Assembly (NCBI GenBank): GCA_910576555.1
Contig: CAJTIY010000001.1
Coordinates: 310,001-374,000 of the forward strand
Length of the DNA stretch: 64,000 bases
Direction of reading: 5' to 3'
Source: an uncultured Alistipes sp.
GTDB lineage: Bacteria; Bacteroidota; Bacteroidia; Bacteroidales; Rikenellaceae
Shown here: positions 26,065 to 34,112 of the stretch, piece by piece
Layout: each line of letters opens with the position of its first letter
Position numbering within the stretch: the first letter of the stretch is position 1
Program-made: the position numbers and the translations under genes
Notes under the pieces: model-generated
Database searches by the model: none
What the model was told of the DNA's origin: nothing
Seen by the model: the letters and a program-made list of their open reading frames with translations, nothing else

Positions 26065-26342
26065 ATATGCTCGCGAATGTTTCCTGCTCTCATTTCAGCG
26101 CCACACAAATAAAATCAAATCGCTGAATATTGAATTCTATAGTGCTTAAACTCAGTTGTTTTTCATGATTATATAAACTGACAATAAAGTATAACATTGG
26201 TGTTCCCGTAGTAGCTATCGAATCCTCGGTACTCTGCCTAATTCTGAACCATTAAACTACTATATACCAATATAAATACGAAAATATAAGAATATTTACT
26301 TTAAATAGAGTGGTAGGGCATATTTTAACCGTAATTTTCACT

Positions 26343-26354
26343 TGACATCTGTAA
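26343..26354. promoter_or_regulatory. Fourth palindrome copy, TGACATCTGTAA
   Basis: One mismatch to TTACAnnTGTAA, about 100 bp upstream of the regulator's start codon. Confidence 0.5.
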
Positions 26355-26397
26355 ACATTATCAACACCAGTTAACATTTTACAACACGACAATTTAC

Positions 26398-26431
26398 TTG
26401 CTTTACAAAAGAAAATTATTTACCTTTGTAA
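26398..26431 (+). promoter_or_regulatory. Promoter of the HTH regulator with overlapping palindrome
   Basis: TTG (26398-26400), a 20-bp spacer and TACCTTTG (26421-26428): a perfect -33/-7 promoter. A fifth palindrome, TTACCTTTGTAA (26420-26431, one mismatch), covers the -7 box, pointing to autorepression. Confidence 0.75.
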
Positions 26432-26442
26432 AAAATACGTCG

Positions 26443-26916
26443 ATGAAGGAAAAATTGCGTCTTTTGATGGAAAGCGAGCAGCTACGATCGGGGCAACTCG
26501 CCGAACGACTCGAAATCAATCCGGCCGCCATCTCGCATTTGCTCTCCGGACGCAACAAGCCGGGTTTCGATTTGCTGCAACGAATCCTCCGGCGATTCCC
26601 CCGGATCAGTCCCGATTGGCTGCTTTTGGACAGCGGACCGATGTATCGGACGAACGGATCCGCTCCGGACACTCCGGTAACTCCGCCTTCATCCTCCCGG
26701 CATGCCGATGATCCAGTCGGCGGACTCTTCGACATCGTCTCCGGAACTATGCCTTCGGACTACGGACCGGCAAATTCCGATATCCCCACATCGAACGATC
26801 GTCCGTCGACGACCGGCTCGGAGCCGACAGCCGGAACCGCATCGGCGAAGGTCGCACGCATCGTCATTTTCTACGACGACCGGACCTTCGAAACTTATGC
26901 TCCCAGAATGCGCTGA
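26443..26916 (+). CDS. Small HTH (Cro/CI-type) transcriptional regulator
   Basis: 157 residues. The N-terminal domain KEKLRLLMESEQLRSGQLAERLEINPAAISHLLSGRNKPGFDLLQRILRRFP...DWLLLDSGPMYR is a helix-turn-helix of a type common in Bacteroidota. The rest is a long Ser/Pro/Thr-rich linker and a short C-terminal strand ARIVIFYDDRTFETYAPRMR. ATG 26443 (MKEKLRLL) fits because the -7 box ends 14 bp before it; upstream in-frame residues lie in the promoter. The palindrome array suggests autoregulation. Biological role unknown. Confidence 0.85.
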   Translation: MKEKLRLLMESEQLRSGQLAERLEINPAAISHLLSGRNKPGFDLLQRILRRFPRISPDWLLLDSGPMYRTNGSAPDTPVTPPSSSRHADDPVGGLFDIVSGTMPSDYGPANSDIPTSNDRPSTTGSEPTAGTASAKVARIVIFYDDRTFETYAPRMR

Positions 26917-27042
26917 AATTTTCTGTCCCGGGATTCCGCCCGAATATGCGATTCTCACGCAACATAGAAAATACGTGCTCAAAATGGCAAAGAACATGAT
27001 TTTACATATCAGTCCCAAATGCCAAATATATAATTTAACATA

Positions 27043-27084
27043 ATGCACATATTAATTCAAATTATGCACATATTAATTCAAATT
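27043..27084. repeat. Exact tandem duplication of 21 bp
   Basis: Two identical adjacent units starting ATGCACATATTAATTC at 27043 and 27064, in the AT-rich gap between the HTH gene and the ABC transporter genes. Confidence 0.85.
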
Positions 27085-27112
27085 ATGGGGAGATGAAAAT
27101 AAGCGACACCTC

Positions 27113-27143
27113 TGCCGGTTGCAGTCCGATTACGCAACCGGCA
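27113..27143 (-). terminator. Hairpin downstream of the metal ABC ATPase gene
   Basis: TGCCGGTTGC / GCAACCGGCA, 10-bp perfect stem, 48 bp after the ATPase stop on the minus strand; a T-rich stretch follows only after about 13 bp. An adjacent palindrome ATCTCGATCGAGAT occupies 27144-27157. Confidence 0.5.
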
Positions 27144-27190
27144 ATCTCGATCGAGATGGATTCCCGAAGATGAACCCGAGCAACGATTCG

Positions 27191-27961
27191 TTACTCGTGG
27201 TCGCAGCAGCAGTCGCCGGGATGGTGTTCCAGCACGGTATGGGGAACGTGTCCGTGCGAAATGAGTTGAATGGGACAGCCGTAATTGGTGAGCTGCTCAG
27301 CAGTGATGGCATTCGAACGATGCCGATGAACGGTACGATTGACGCAGACGATCTCCTTCACGATGCTGGTGATCGTACCGATGTCGTGCGAAACCATGAC
27401 GATGGCCATCCGCTCGTTCAGAAGACGAAGCGAACGATAGAGTTCGTTTTCGAAACGGTTATCGACGAAATTGGCCGGTTCGTCGAGAATAAGCAATTTA
27501 GGATCGGCGATGACCGCCCGGCAAAGCAAGGCCCGCTGCATCTGACCGCCCGAGATTTCACCGATCGGCTGTGCGGCGATATCGCCGATACCGGCCTCGT
27601 CGAGCAGACGCAGCGCCTTCGTCCGGTCAACCTTCGCATAACGTGAAAAGAATCCTTTGCGTCCCTGCAATCCCGAAAGCACGACCTCGACGACCGAAAT
27701 CGGAAACTGCCGGTCGAATGCCGAAAGTTGGGGCATATAGCCGATCAACCGCTCGCCGCCGGAGAAAAGCGCATCGGCAAGACGTATCTCGCCCCGATAC
27801 GGCACCATGCCCAGCACGGCCTTGATCAGCGTAGTCTTGCCGCCGCCATTAGGGCCGATCACACCGAGGAAATCGTCGTGTTCGATCTCGAGACTGACAT
27901 TCCGAAGCGCTTCATAGCCGTCGTAGACGACCGATACGTCGCGTAGCGATACGAGATTCAT
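27191..27961 (-). CDS. Metal (zinc/manganese type) ABC transporter ATP-binding protein
   Basis: 256 residues. Walker A GPNGGGKTT, Q-loop GYMPQL, ABC signature SGGQMQRALLCRA, Walker B LLILDEPANFVD, and MVSHDIG: a ZnuC/MntB-type ATPase. The C-terminal tail is rich in histidine and cysteine (HGHVPHTVLEHHPGDCCCDHE), a likely metal-binding element. Its ATG overlaps the stop of the binding-protein gene as ATGA. No permease gene follows; the next gene downstream is on the other strand. Confidence 0.9.
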   Translation of the reverse strand: MNLVSLRDVSVVYDGYEALRNVSLEIEHDDFLGVIGPNGGGKTTLIKAVLGMVPYRGEIRLADALFSGGERLIGYMPQLSAFDRQFPISVVEVVLSGLQGRKGFFSRYAKVDRTKALRLLDEAGIGDIAAQPIGEISGGQMQRALLCRAVIADPKLLILDEPANFVDNRFENELYRSLRLLNERMAIVMVSHDIGTITSIVKEIVCVNRTVHRHRSNAITAEQLTNYGCPIQLISHGHVPHTVLEHHPGDCCCDHE

Positions 27962-28833
27962 CGTCGGGCTGCAATCAGATCGGTGATTTCGGCGATGTTG
28001 CGGAAGACATCTTCGCGCAGCGGATCGATCTCGACCGCTTCGGCACCCATGTCGCGGGCGATCGTCTCCACGGTCGACCGGGGATATTGTCGCTGAAAGA
28101 AGATCCGATCGATGCTGTCCGCCCGTGCCTGACGGATCAATGCCGCCAATCGTTTGGCCGAAGGCTCCTTGCCCTCCTGCTCGACGGCGACCTGACGAAT
28201 GCCATAATCGCGTGCGTAGTAAGTCATTGCCGGGTGGTAGATCATGAAATATTCCGTCCCGCTGCGGGCGAGGGTCTCCCCTACCCGTTCGTCCAGCCGG
28301 TCGATCTCCGCCTGCAGCGCCCGATGGTTCTCCGTATAGCGTACCGAGTCGGGATAAAGTTTGTGAATCGCCTCATACACATGGGCCGCCATGAGACGCA
28401 ACGCCTTCGGCGAGGTCCAGATATGGGGATCGACGCCGTGGGCATGATGTCCCCGCTCCGCAGCCCCATGCTTGCAGGCATGGGAGCACGATCCTGCGAT
28501 GAGCTCTACCCCACCGCTCAAATCGATGACCTTCGTCCGATCGGCAATCTTGTCCAGCAACGCTGTCTCGAACTCCAGCAATCCCGTGCCGAATACCAAT
28601 TGTGCTTCGTTCAGCGCCGCGAACTGACGTACCGTAGGCTCGAACGTCTCGGGACCGGCTCCGGGAGGCACAAGGACCTCGACCGGGAAATCGTCCTCCA
28701 CAATCCCGACGACGAGCGGCCGCAAGGGAAGAATCGAGACATAGAACGCATCGATCGCCGGCTGCCGGCTGCTGCAACCACCCGATACGGCCATCAAGCA
28801 GGCCAAGAAAAAGTATATGGAATATCTACGCAT
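27958..28833 (-). CDS. Metal-binding lipoprotein of an ABC transporter (ZnuA-like)
   Basis: 291 residues. Lipobox LMAVSGGCSS; then VSILPLRPLVVGI and the cluster-9 binding-protein pattern PGAGPETFEPTVRQFAALNEAQLVFGTGLLEFE; a His/Cys-rich loop SCSHACKHGAAERGHHAHGVDPHIWTSPKA; and conserved YHPAMTYYARDYG. It delivers zinc or manganese to the membrane complex. Start ATG 28833 (MRRYSIYFFLACL) gives the signal peptide; upstream in-frame sequence lies in the promoter. The promoter is the 74-bp dispersed element. Confidence 0.9.
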   Translation of the reverse strand: MRRYSIYFFLACLMAVSGGCSSRQPAIDAFYVSILPLRPLVVGIVEDDFPVEVLVPPGAGPETFEPTVRQFAALNEAQLVFGTGLLEFETALLDKIADRTKVIDLSGGVELIAGSCSHACKHGAAERGHHAHGVDPHIWTSPKALRLMAAHVYEAIHKLYPDSVRYTENHRALQAEIDRLDERVGETLARSGTEYFMIYHPAMTYYARDYGIRQVAVEQEGKEPSAKRLAALIRQARADSIDRIFFQRQYPRSTVETIARDMGAEAVEIDPLREDVFRNIAEITDLIAARR

Positions 28834-28881
28834 GATACCTATATTATATATAAGCGCCGGACCACCGGTCCGACCGGCTGA

Positions 28882-28912
28882 CAAAGATACGAAAAGTCGA
28901 GTGCAGAAACAA
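28882..28912 (-). promoter_or_regulatory. Promoter of the metal transporter genes, inside the 74-bp repeat
   Basis: Minus strand: TTG (28912-28910), 20-bp spacer, TATCTTTG (28889-28882), 49 bp before the start codon at 28833. Same geometry as the dapB promoter. Confidence 0.75.
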
Positions 28913-28955
28913 GCGAAGCTTGATTATGCCGAGACGGAGTATCTTGGGCGCAGCC
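28882..28955 (-). repeat. Dispersed copy of the 74-bp promoter repeat
   Basis: Exactly 74 bp. On the minus strand it reads like the dapB-leader unit: GCGCCCAAGATA, then CTCGGCA, AAGCTTCGCTTG and TATCTTTG at the end. Roughly three quarters of positions agree with the copy at 1378-1440 by eye. It supplies the znuA-like promoter. Confidence 0.75.
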
Positions 28956-29483
28956 GACAAGCCGGGGCCGCAAGGAACACTCGACCGCACGCACGATACT
29001 ACGGCCTTCGAGCCTTCCGACTCCGTAACTCGATGCGCGACCCTCGCAATGAACGCAAAAATACAGTAAGCGTAACATCCGAAGAACAATATTTAAAAAA
29101 TTCAATATCTGCCTTTCTTCCATCAAACCCAAGTCACTAAAACACAAAACAAACTAAAATACAACAATTTATCAATCGATCGAGATGCGCTGACCCTGCG
29201 ATAATCGTGCCTGTTGGAACCATCTCGACGAGAGCTATCGCAGAAAAAATCTCTTATATTCGTTGCGATTCAAAAAAAATGAATATCTTTATCTTTCCAA
29301 ATACGCATATTGACTCAACATTCTGAAGAAGAAAACAACCCCGAATATGTCCAACCTATAAACCCGAAAACATCGAAACACGCCAAACTATCCATTCGAC
29401 CCAATCGAATCCCCGGACGAAAAGGGATTCGGAACTCAAACACTAACTTTTCATGCTTATGTTTCATTTAGACATTCCTGATT
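28956..29483. other. Non-coding leader region upstream of the PUL
   Basis: About 530 bp, AT-rich toward the SusC gene, no gene recognised. Candidate -7 boxes with one mismatch: TATCTTTA (29284) preceded by TTG at 29263-29265 with an 18-bp spacer, and TATCTTTC (29290). No regulator gene for the PUL (no hybrid two-component or ECF/anti-sigma gene) lies next to it. Confidence 0.45.
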
Positions 29484-32400
29484 ATGTGGAAATCGATTAA
29501 ATTACTTCTCGCAACAAGCTGTGCAGCCCTTTTGACGGCTATGCCCGCTGCATTTGCCGAGGGGGGGGGAAATTCGGCCTCTCTTAAAGGCGTCGTAAAA
29601 GACGCTGCAGGCCCGGTCGTCGGCGCAACGGTCATCACCAAAGACGGCGCCACGGGCACCACTACCGGCATCGACGGTAGCTTTACGCTCAATAACGTAC
29701 CGCAGGGAGCGACTATCGTCATCTCCTTCATCGGTTATCAGACCCAAGAAATTCCCTACGCCGGGCAGACGATGCTCGACGTAACTCTCCAAGAGGAAGC
29801 CGCCACGCTCGACGCGGTCGTCGTCACCGCACTCGGTATCAAGCGTCAGGAGAAGGCTCTGTCCTACAACGTACAGCAGATCAAGGCTGACGAGATCACC
29901 AACGTCAAGGACGCAAACTTCATGAATTCGCTCAACGGTAAGGTTGCCGGCGTGACGATCAACTCGTCAGCCGTCGGCGCCGGCGGTGCGGCGAAGGTCA
30001 TCATGCGCGGCGTGAAGTCAATCTCGAAGAACAACAACGCACTGTACGTGATCGACGGTATCCCGATGTTCAACACCACGACCGGCGGTACGGGCGACAG
30101 CAATATGGGCGACCAGCCCGGTTCGGAGGCCGTCGCCGACCTCAACCCCGAGGACATCGAGTCGATCAACATGCTGACGGGTCCCTCGGCAGCCGCTCTC
30201 TACGGTAATGCGGCTGCGAACGGCGTCGTGCTGATCAACACGCGCAAGGGCTCGAAGGACAAGACCTCGGTCTCCTACTCGAACAACACCTCCTTCTCGT
30301 CGGTGTACATGCTGCCCGAAATGCAGTCGACCTACGGCAACAACAACGGCGCATTCGCCAGCTGGAGCAAGGTCAAGGGCAGTGCGTTCGGCAGCTACGA
30401 TCCCGCGAACTTCTTCGACACGGGCGTCAACACCATGAACGCCGTTACCTTCTCGACCGGTACGGCCAAAAATCAGACCTACGTCTCGGTCGCTACGACC
30501 AATGCCAACGGCGTCATTCCCGACAACAAGTACGAGCGTTACAACTTCTCGTTCCGCAACACGGCTTCGTTCCTCAAGGACAAGATGACGCTCGACCTCG
30601 GCGGTAGCTACATCATCCAGAAGGACCAGAACATGACCGCTTCGGGTCAGTATTTCAACCCCGTACCGTCCCTCTACCTCTTCCCGCGCGGCGATTCGTT
30701 CGACGAAATCCGCATGTTCGAGCGCTGGAACGCCACCCGTGGCATCTATGAGCAGTTCTGGCCCTACGGCAACATGGCGATGGCGCTTCAGAATCCCTAC
30801 TGGATCGCCAAGCGCATGCAGCGCGAGAACAACAAGAAGCGCTACATGTTCAACGCCACGTTGAGCTATAAGATCCTCGACTGGCTCGACATCTCGGCCC
30901 GTGCACGTCTGGACAACTCCGACACCCGCTACACGAAGAAGCTCTACGCTTCGACCGACCCCATCTTCGCAGGTCGCAAGGGTAACTACGACCAAACGCA
31001 GACCGCCTTCCGCAGCTTCTACGGCGACGTGATGCTCAACATCAACAAGACTTTCGACGACTGGTCGATCTCGGCTAACATCGGCGCCTCGATCAACGAC
31101 AAGCGTCAGGAGATGCTGGGCTTCGGCGGCGACCTGCGCGACAACAACAACCACTTCACGATCCACAACCTCAACTACGAGTCGAAGTTCAAGCCCAAAA
31201 CCGACTACTGGCACGATCAGTCGCAGGGCGTATTCGCCAATGTCGAGTTGGGCTGGAAGTCGATGCTCTACCTGACCCTCACCTCCCGCAACGACTGGGA
31301 GTCGCAGCTGGCCTACTCGAACAACTCGTCGTTCTTCTATCCTTCGGTGGGTCTCTCGGCCGTGATTTCGAACATGGTACGCATGCCCGAGGCCATCTCG
31401 TTCCTCAAGGTGCGCGGCTCGTACACCGAGGTCGCCAACTCGTTCGACCGTTACCTCACGCAGGTGTTCTACACCTTCAACGAGGAGAGCCGTCGTTACG
31501 ACTCGGAGGCCACCTTCCCGACGTTCGACCTGAAACCCGAGCGTACGAAGTCGTGGGAGGTCGGTCTGAACGCCAAGTTCTGGAACCACCTCTCGATCGA
31601 TGCTACCTACTACCGTTCGAACACCTTCAATCAGACCTTCAAGATCGACCTGTCGGCCGCTTCGGGTTACACCAAAGCATACATCCAGACCGGTAACATC
31701 CAGAATCAGGGTGTCGAGCTCGGCGTCGGTTACAACAACAAGTGGGGCGATTTCATGTGGTCGACCAACTACAACTTCACGTGGAACGAGAACAAGGTGA
31801 TCGAGGTGAACAACAACGCCCGTAACCCGGTGACGGGCGAGATCATCGAGATGCAGGAGTATCCCGTGGCATCGTTCGGCAACCTCGACGCCCGCGCCAA
31901 GCTGATCAAGGGCGGCACGATGGGCGACGTCTACGCCAACCACGCGCTCCGCACGGACATGAACGGCCGTATCTTCGTGGATCCCGACACGGGCAACCTC
32001 GAGATGGTACAGACCGACGACGTGAAACTCGGTTCGCTGCTTCCGAAGTACACGATGGGTTGGAGCAACAACTTCTCGTGGAAGGGCATCGACCTCGGCC
32101 TGACCTTCACGGCTCGTTTGGGCGGTATCGTTTTGGGCGGCACGCAGAGCGAACTCGACCGCTTCGGCGTATCGAAGCGCACGGCCGACGCTCGCGATCG
32201 CGGCGGCGTGAAGATCAACAACGGCTATATCGACGCCGAGAAATACTACACGACGACGGCCGGCTACGCCGTATACTACACCTACGATGCGGATAACGTC
32301 CGTCTGTCGGAGATGAACATCAGCTACACGCTGCCCCAGAAGTGGTTCCGCAACAAGCTCCGCATGACGCTCGGTCTGACGGCACGCAACCTGTGGATGA

Positions 32401-32528
32401 TCTACTGCAAGGCTCCGTTCGATCCCGAAATGGCTCCTTCGACGACGAACGCCCTCTATGCAGGCTACGACTACTTCATGCAGCCGAATACCCGTACGCT
32501 CGGATTCAGCGTTAAACTGCAATTCTAA
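29484..32528 (+). CDS. SusC-like TonB-dependent outer-membrane transporter
   Basis: 1014 residues. Signal peptide with a G9 tract at its end, then a carboxypeptidase-D regulatory-like domain (SLKGVVKDAAGPVVGATVITKDG...SFIGYQTQEIPYAGQ), plug domain (VVVTALGIKRQEKALSYNVQQI...MRGVKSISKNNNALYVIDGIPMF), and a large beta-barrel with the usual aromatic C-terminus (TLGFSVKLQF). It imports glycan fragments together with the SusD-like lipoprotein encoded 14 bp downstream. Codons are more T-ending (GGT, CGT) than in neighbours, suggesting high expression. Confidence 0.95.
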   Translation: MWKSIKLLLATSCAALLTAMPAAFAEGGGNSASLKGVVKDAAGPVVGATVITKDGATGTTTGIDGSFTLNNVPQGATIVISFIGYQTQEIPYAGQTMLDVTLQEEAATLDAVVVTALGIKRQEKALSYNVQQIKADEITNVKDANFMNSLNGKVAGVTINSSAVGAGGAAKVIMRGVKSISKNNNALYVIDGIPMFNTTTGGTGDSNMGDQPGSEAVADLNPEDIESINMLTGPSAAALYGNAAANGVVLINTRKGSKDKTSVSYSNNTSFSSVYMLPEMQSTYGNNNGAFASWSKVKGSAFGSYDPANFFDTGVNTMNAVTFSTGTAKNQTYVSVATTNANGVIPDNKYERYNFSFRNTASFLKDKMTLDLGGSYIIQKDQNMTASGQYFNPVPSLYLFPRGDSFDEIRMFERWNATRGIYEQFWPYGNMAMALQNPYWIAKRMQRENNKKRYMFNATLSYKILDWLDISARARLDNSDTRYTKKLYASTDPIFAGRKGNYDQTQTAFRSFYGDVMLNINKTFDDWSISANIGASINDKRQEMLGFGGDLRDNNNHFTIHNLNYESKFKPKTDYWHDQSQGVFANVELGWKSMLYLTLTSRNDWESQLAYSNNSSFFYPSVGLSAVISNMVRMPEAISFLKVRGSYTEVANSFDRYLTQVFYTFNEESRRYDSEATFPTFDLKPERTKSWEVGLNAKFWNHLSIDATYYRSNTFNQTFKIDLSAASGYTKAYIQTGNIQNQGVELGVGYNNKWGDFMWSTNYNFTWNENKVIEVNNNARNPVTGEIIEMQEYPVASFGNLDARAKLIKGGTMGDVYANHALRTDMNGRIFVDPDTGNLEMVQTDDVKLGSLLPKYTMGWSNNFSWKGIDLGLTFTARLGGIVLGGTQSELDRFGVSKRTADARDRGGVKINNGYIDAEKYYTTTAGYAVYYTYDADNVRLSEMNISYTLPQKWFRNKLRMTLGLTARNLWMIYCKAPFDPEMAPSTTNALYAGYDYFMQPNTRTLGFSVKLQF
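29561..29569 (+). repeat. Mononucleotide G9 tract at the start of the SusC gene
   Basis: Nine G encode EGGG just after the signal peptide (residues about 26-29). A slip of one base would abolish the transporter. Confidence 0.7.
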
Positions 32529-32542
32529 AAGGAGACAAAACC

Positions 32543-34084
32543 ATGAAAAAATTCAAGCAATATATCGTCGGCGCTCTGCTCCTGCCGTTGCTGCTCGGCA
32601 GTTGCACGAGCAATTTCGAAGAGTACAACACCGACCCCAACCGTCCCACGACGCTCGATGCAGCCGCGCTGATTCCCAATCTGATCGACTGCCTCGCATC
32701 GCCCGAGGAGAACCCCTGCCAGCGTAACAACACTTTCTGGGCCTGCTTCGGCGGTTATGTCACGGCAACGAACTCGTGGGGTCGCCAGTTCCTCTACGCT
32801 ACCTACAACATCGACGACGAGTGGAACAAGTGGTCGGCCGACTGGTACTTCAACACGCTTTACCGCAACTACTTCCAGATCGCACGTCTGACCAACGAGA
32901 CCGGTCCGGTCTTCTCGCTGGCACAGATGCTCCGCGTGAACATCATGCAGTATGTGGTCAACATGCAGGGTCCCCTGCCCTACTCGCAGGTGAAGATGGG
33001 TACGTTCGCCGTGCCTTACGACGACGAGCAGACCGCCTACATGGCCATGTTCGAGGATCTGGACAAGGCGATCGCAGGTCTGAAGTCCGCACAGGGTATC
33101 CTCGAAGAGGACAACACGGTAGCTCCCTACGACCGCGTATACGGCGGCGACTACTCGAAGTGGCTGAAGTATGCCAATACGCTCAAACTCCGCATGGCCA
33201 TCCGCATCGCACGTGTCGAGGGTCAGGAGGAGTTCGCTCACCGGAAGGCGCTCGAAGCCGTTCAGGAAGGCGTGATGTCTTCGGCTTCCGACACCGCATG
33301 GGATAAGCTCGGCGCATGGAAGAACGGCTTCAACACGGTACAGGAGTGGGGCGAGATGCGTGCCAACGCGTCCATCGTCACCTTCATGAACGGTTACGAG
33401 GATCCGCGTCGCGAAGTGTACTTCAAGACGACCAACAACGGTACCGGAGCCGCCTACACCGGCGTTCGTTCGGGTATCGCCGGCATCACCACCGCCGACT
33501 ACGCGAACGCTTCGAAATTCAAGGTCGATGAGAAGACCGACATGCTGATCTTCAGCGCTGCGGAGGCTGCGTTCCTGCAGGCCGAGGCCGCACTGCTGGG
33601 CTGGACGGATGTCTGCCCGTCGGCACGCTCGTTCTACGAGGCCGGTATCACCATCTCGTTCGCCGAGCGCGGTGTCACCAGCAATGTAGCTTCCTACTAC
33701 AACAACTCGACGCGCCTGCCGGGCAACTTCACCGATATGAAGAACAGCGCCTGCAACTACACGCCGAAGAATCAGGTGTCGATCATGTGGAACGAGAGCG
33801 CATCGGATGCCGAGAAGCTCAATCGCGTGATCACCCAGAAGTGGATCGCCAACTTCCCGCTGGGCGCCGAGGCTTGGAACGACTACCGCCGCACGGGTTA
33901 TCCCGACATCTTCCCCGCCTACGACAACCGTTCGACGCAGGGTGTGACGAAGGAACGCGGACAGCGCCGTCTCCGCTTCTCGCTCAACGAGTACGAAACC
34001 AACCGTGCCCATGTTCAGGCCGCAGCCTCGATGATCGGCGGCGACCGCGAGAACATCGACCTGTGGTGGGCGAAGAAAAACTGA
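32543..34084 (+). CDS. SusD/RagB-family nutrient-binding lipoprotein
   Basis: 513 residues. Lipobox LLGSCTSNFEEYNTDPNRP, helical TPR-like body, and the SusD family ends WIANFPLGAEAWNDYRRTGYP. It belongs to the RagB/SusD-like group seen in glycoprotein-glycan loci. It sits on the cell surface and caps the SusC transporter encoded just upstream. Confidence 0.94.
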   Translation: MKKFKQYIVGALLLPLLLGSCTSNFEEYNTDPNRPTTLDAAALIPNLIDCLASPEENPCQRNNTFWACFGGYVTATNSWGRQFLYATYNIDDEWNKWSADWYFNTLYRNYFQIARLTNETGPVFSLAQMLRVNIMQYVVNMQGPLPYSQVKMGTFAVPYDDEQTAYMAMFEDLDKAIAGLKSAQGILEEDNTVAPYDRVYGGDYSKWLKYANTLKLRMAIRIARVEGQEEFAHRKALEAVQEGVMSSASDTAWDKLGAWKNGFNTVQEWGEMRANASIVTFMNGYEDPRREVYFKTTNNGTGAAYTGVRSGIAGITTADYANASKFKVDEKTDMLIFSAAEAAFLQAEAALLGWTDVCPSARSFYEAGITISFAERGVTSNVASYYNNSTRLPGNFTDMKNSACNYTPKNQVSIMWNESASDAEKLNRVITQKWIANFPLGAEAWNDYRRTGYPDIFPAYDNRSTQGVTKERGQRRLRFSLNEYETNRAHVQAAASMIGGDRENIDLWWAKKN

Positions 34085-34112
34085 TCTCCGTTAACCGTAA
34101 ACATTTGAAATC

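Larger units (their letters stand above)
25861..26442. other. AT-rich intergenic island of about 580 bp
   Basis: Base composition is strikingly AT-rich compared with the flanks. No gene found on either strand. It contains five palindromic sites of the TTACAnnTGTAA type (three at 25965-26064, two near the promoter of the gene at 26443), direct repeats of TTCGAAAACA near 25893 and 25927, and the promoter of the downstream regulator. It could be acquired DNA. Confidence 0.7.

Noticed and set aside
27119..27646. A 175-residue plus-strand frame opposite the metal ABC ATPase
   Set aside because: It is antisense to a well-supported gene and has no motif; Bacteroidales GC-rich genes produce many such shadows.
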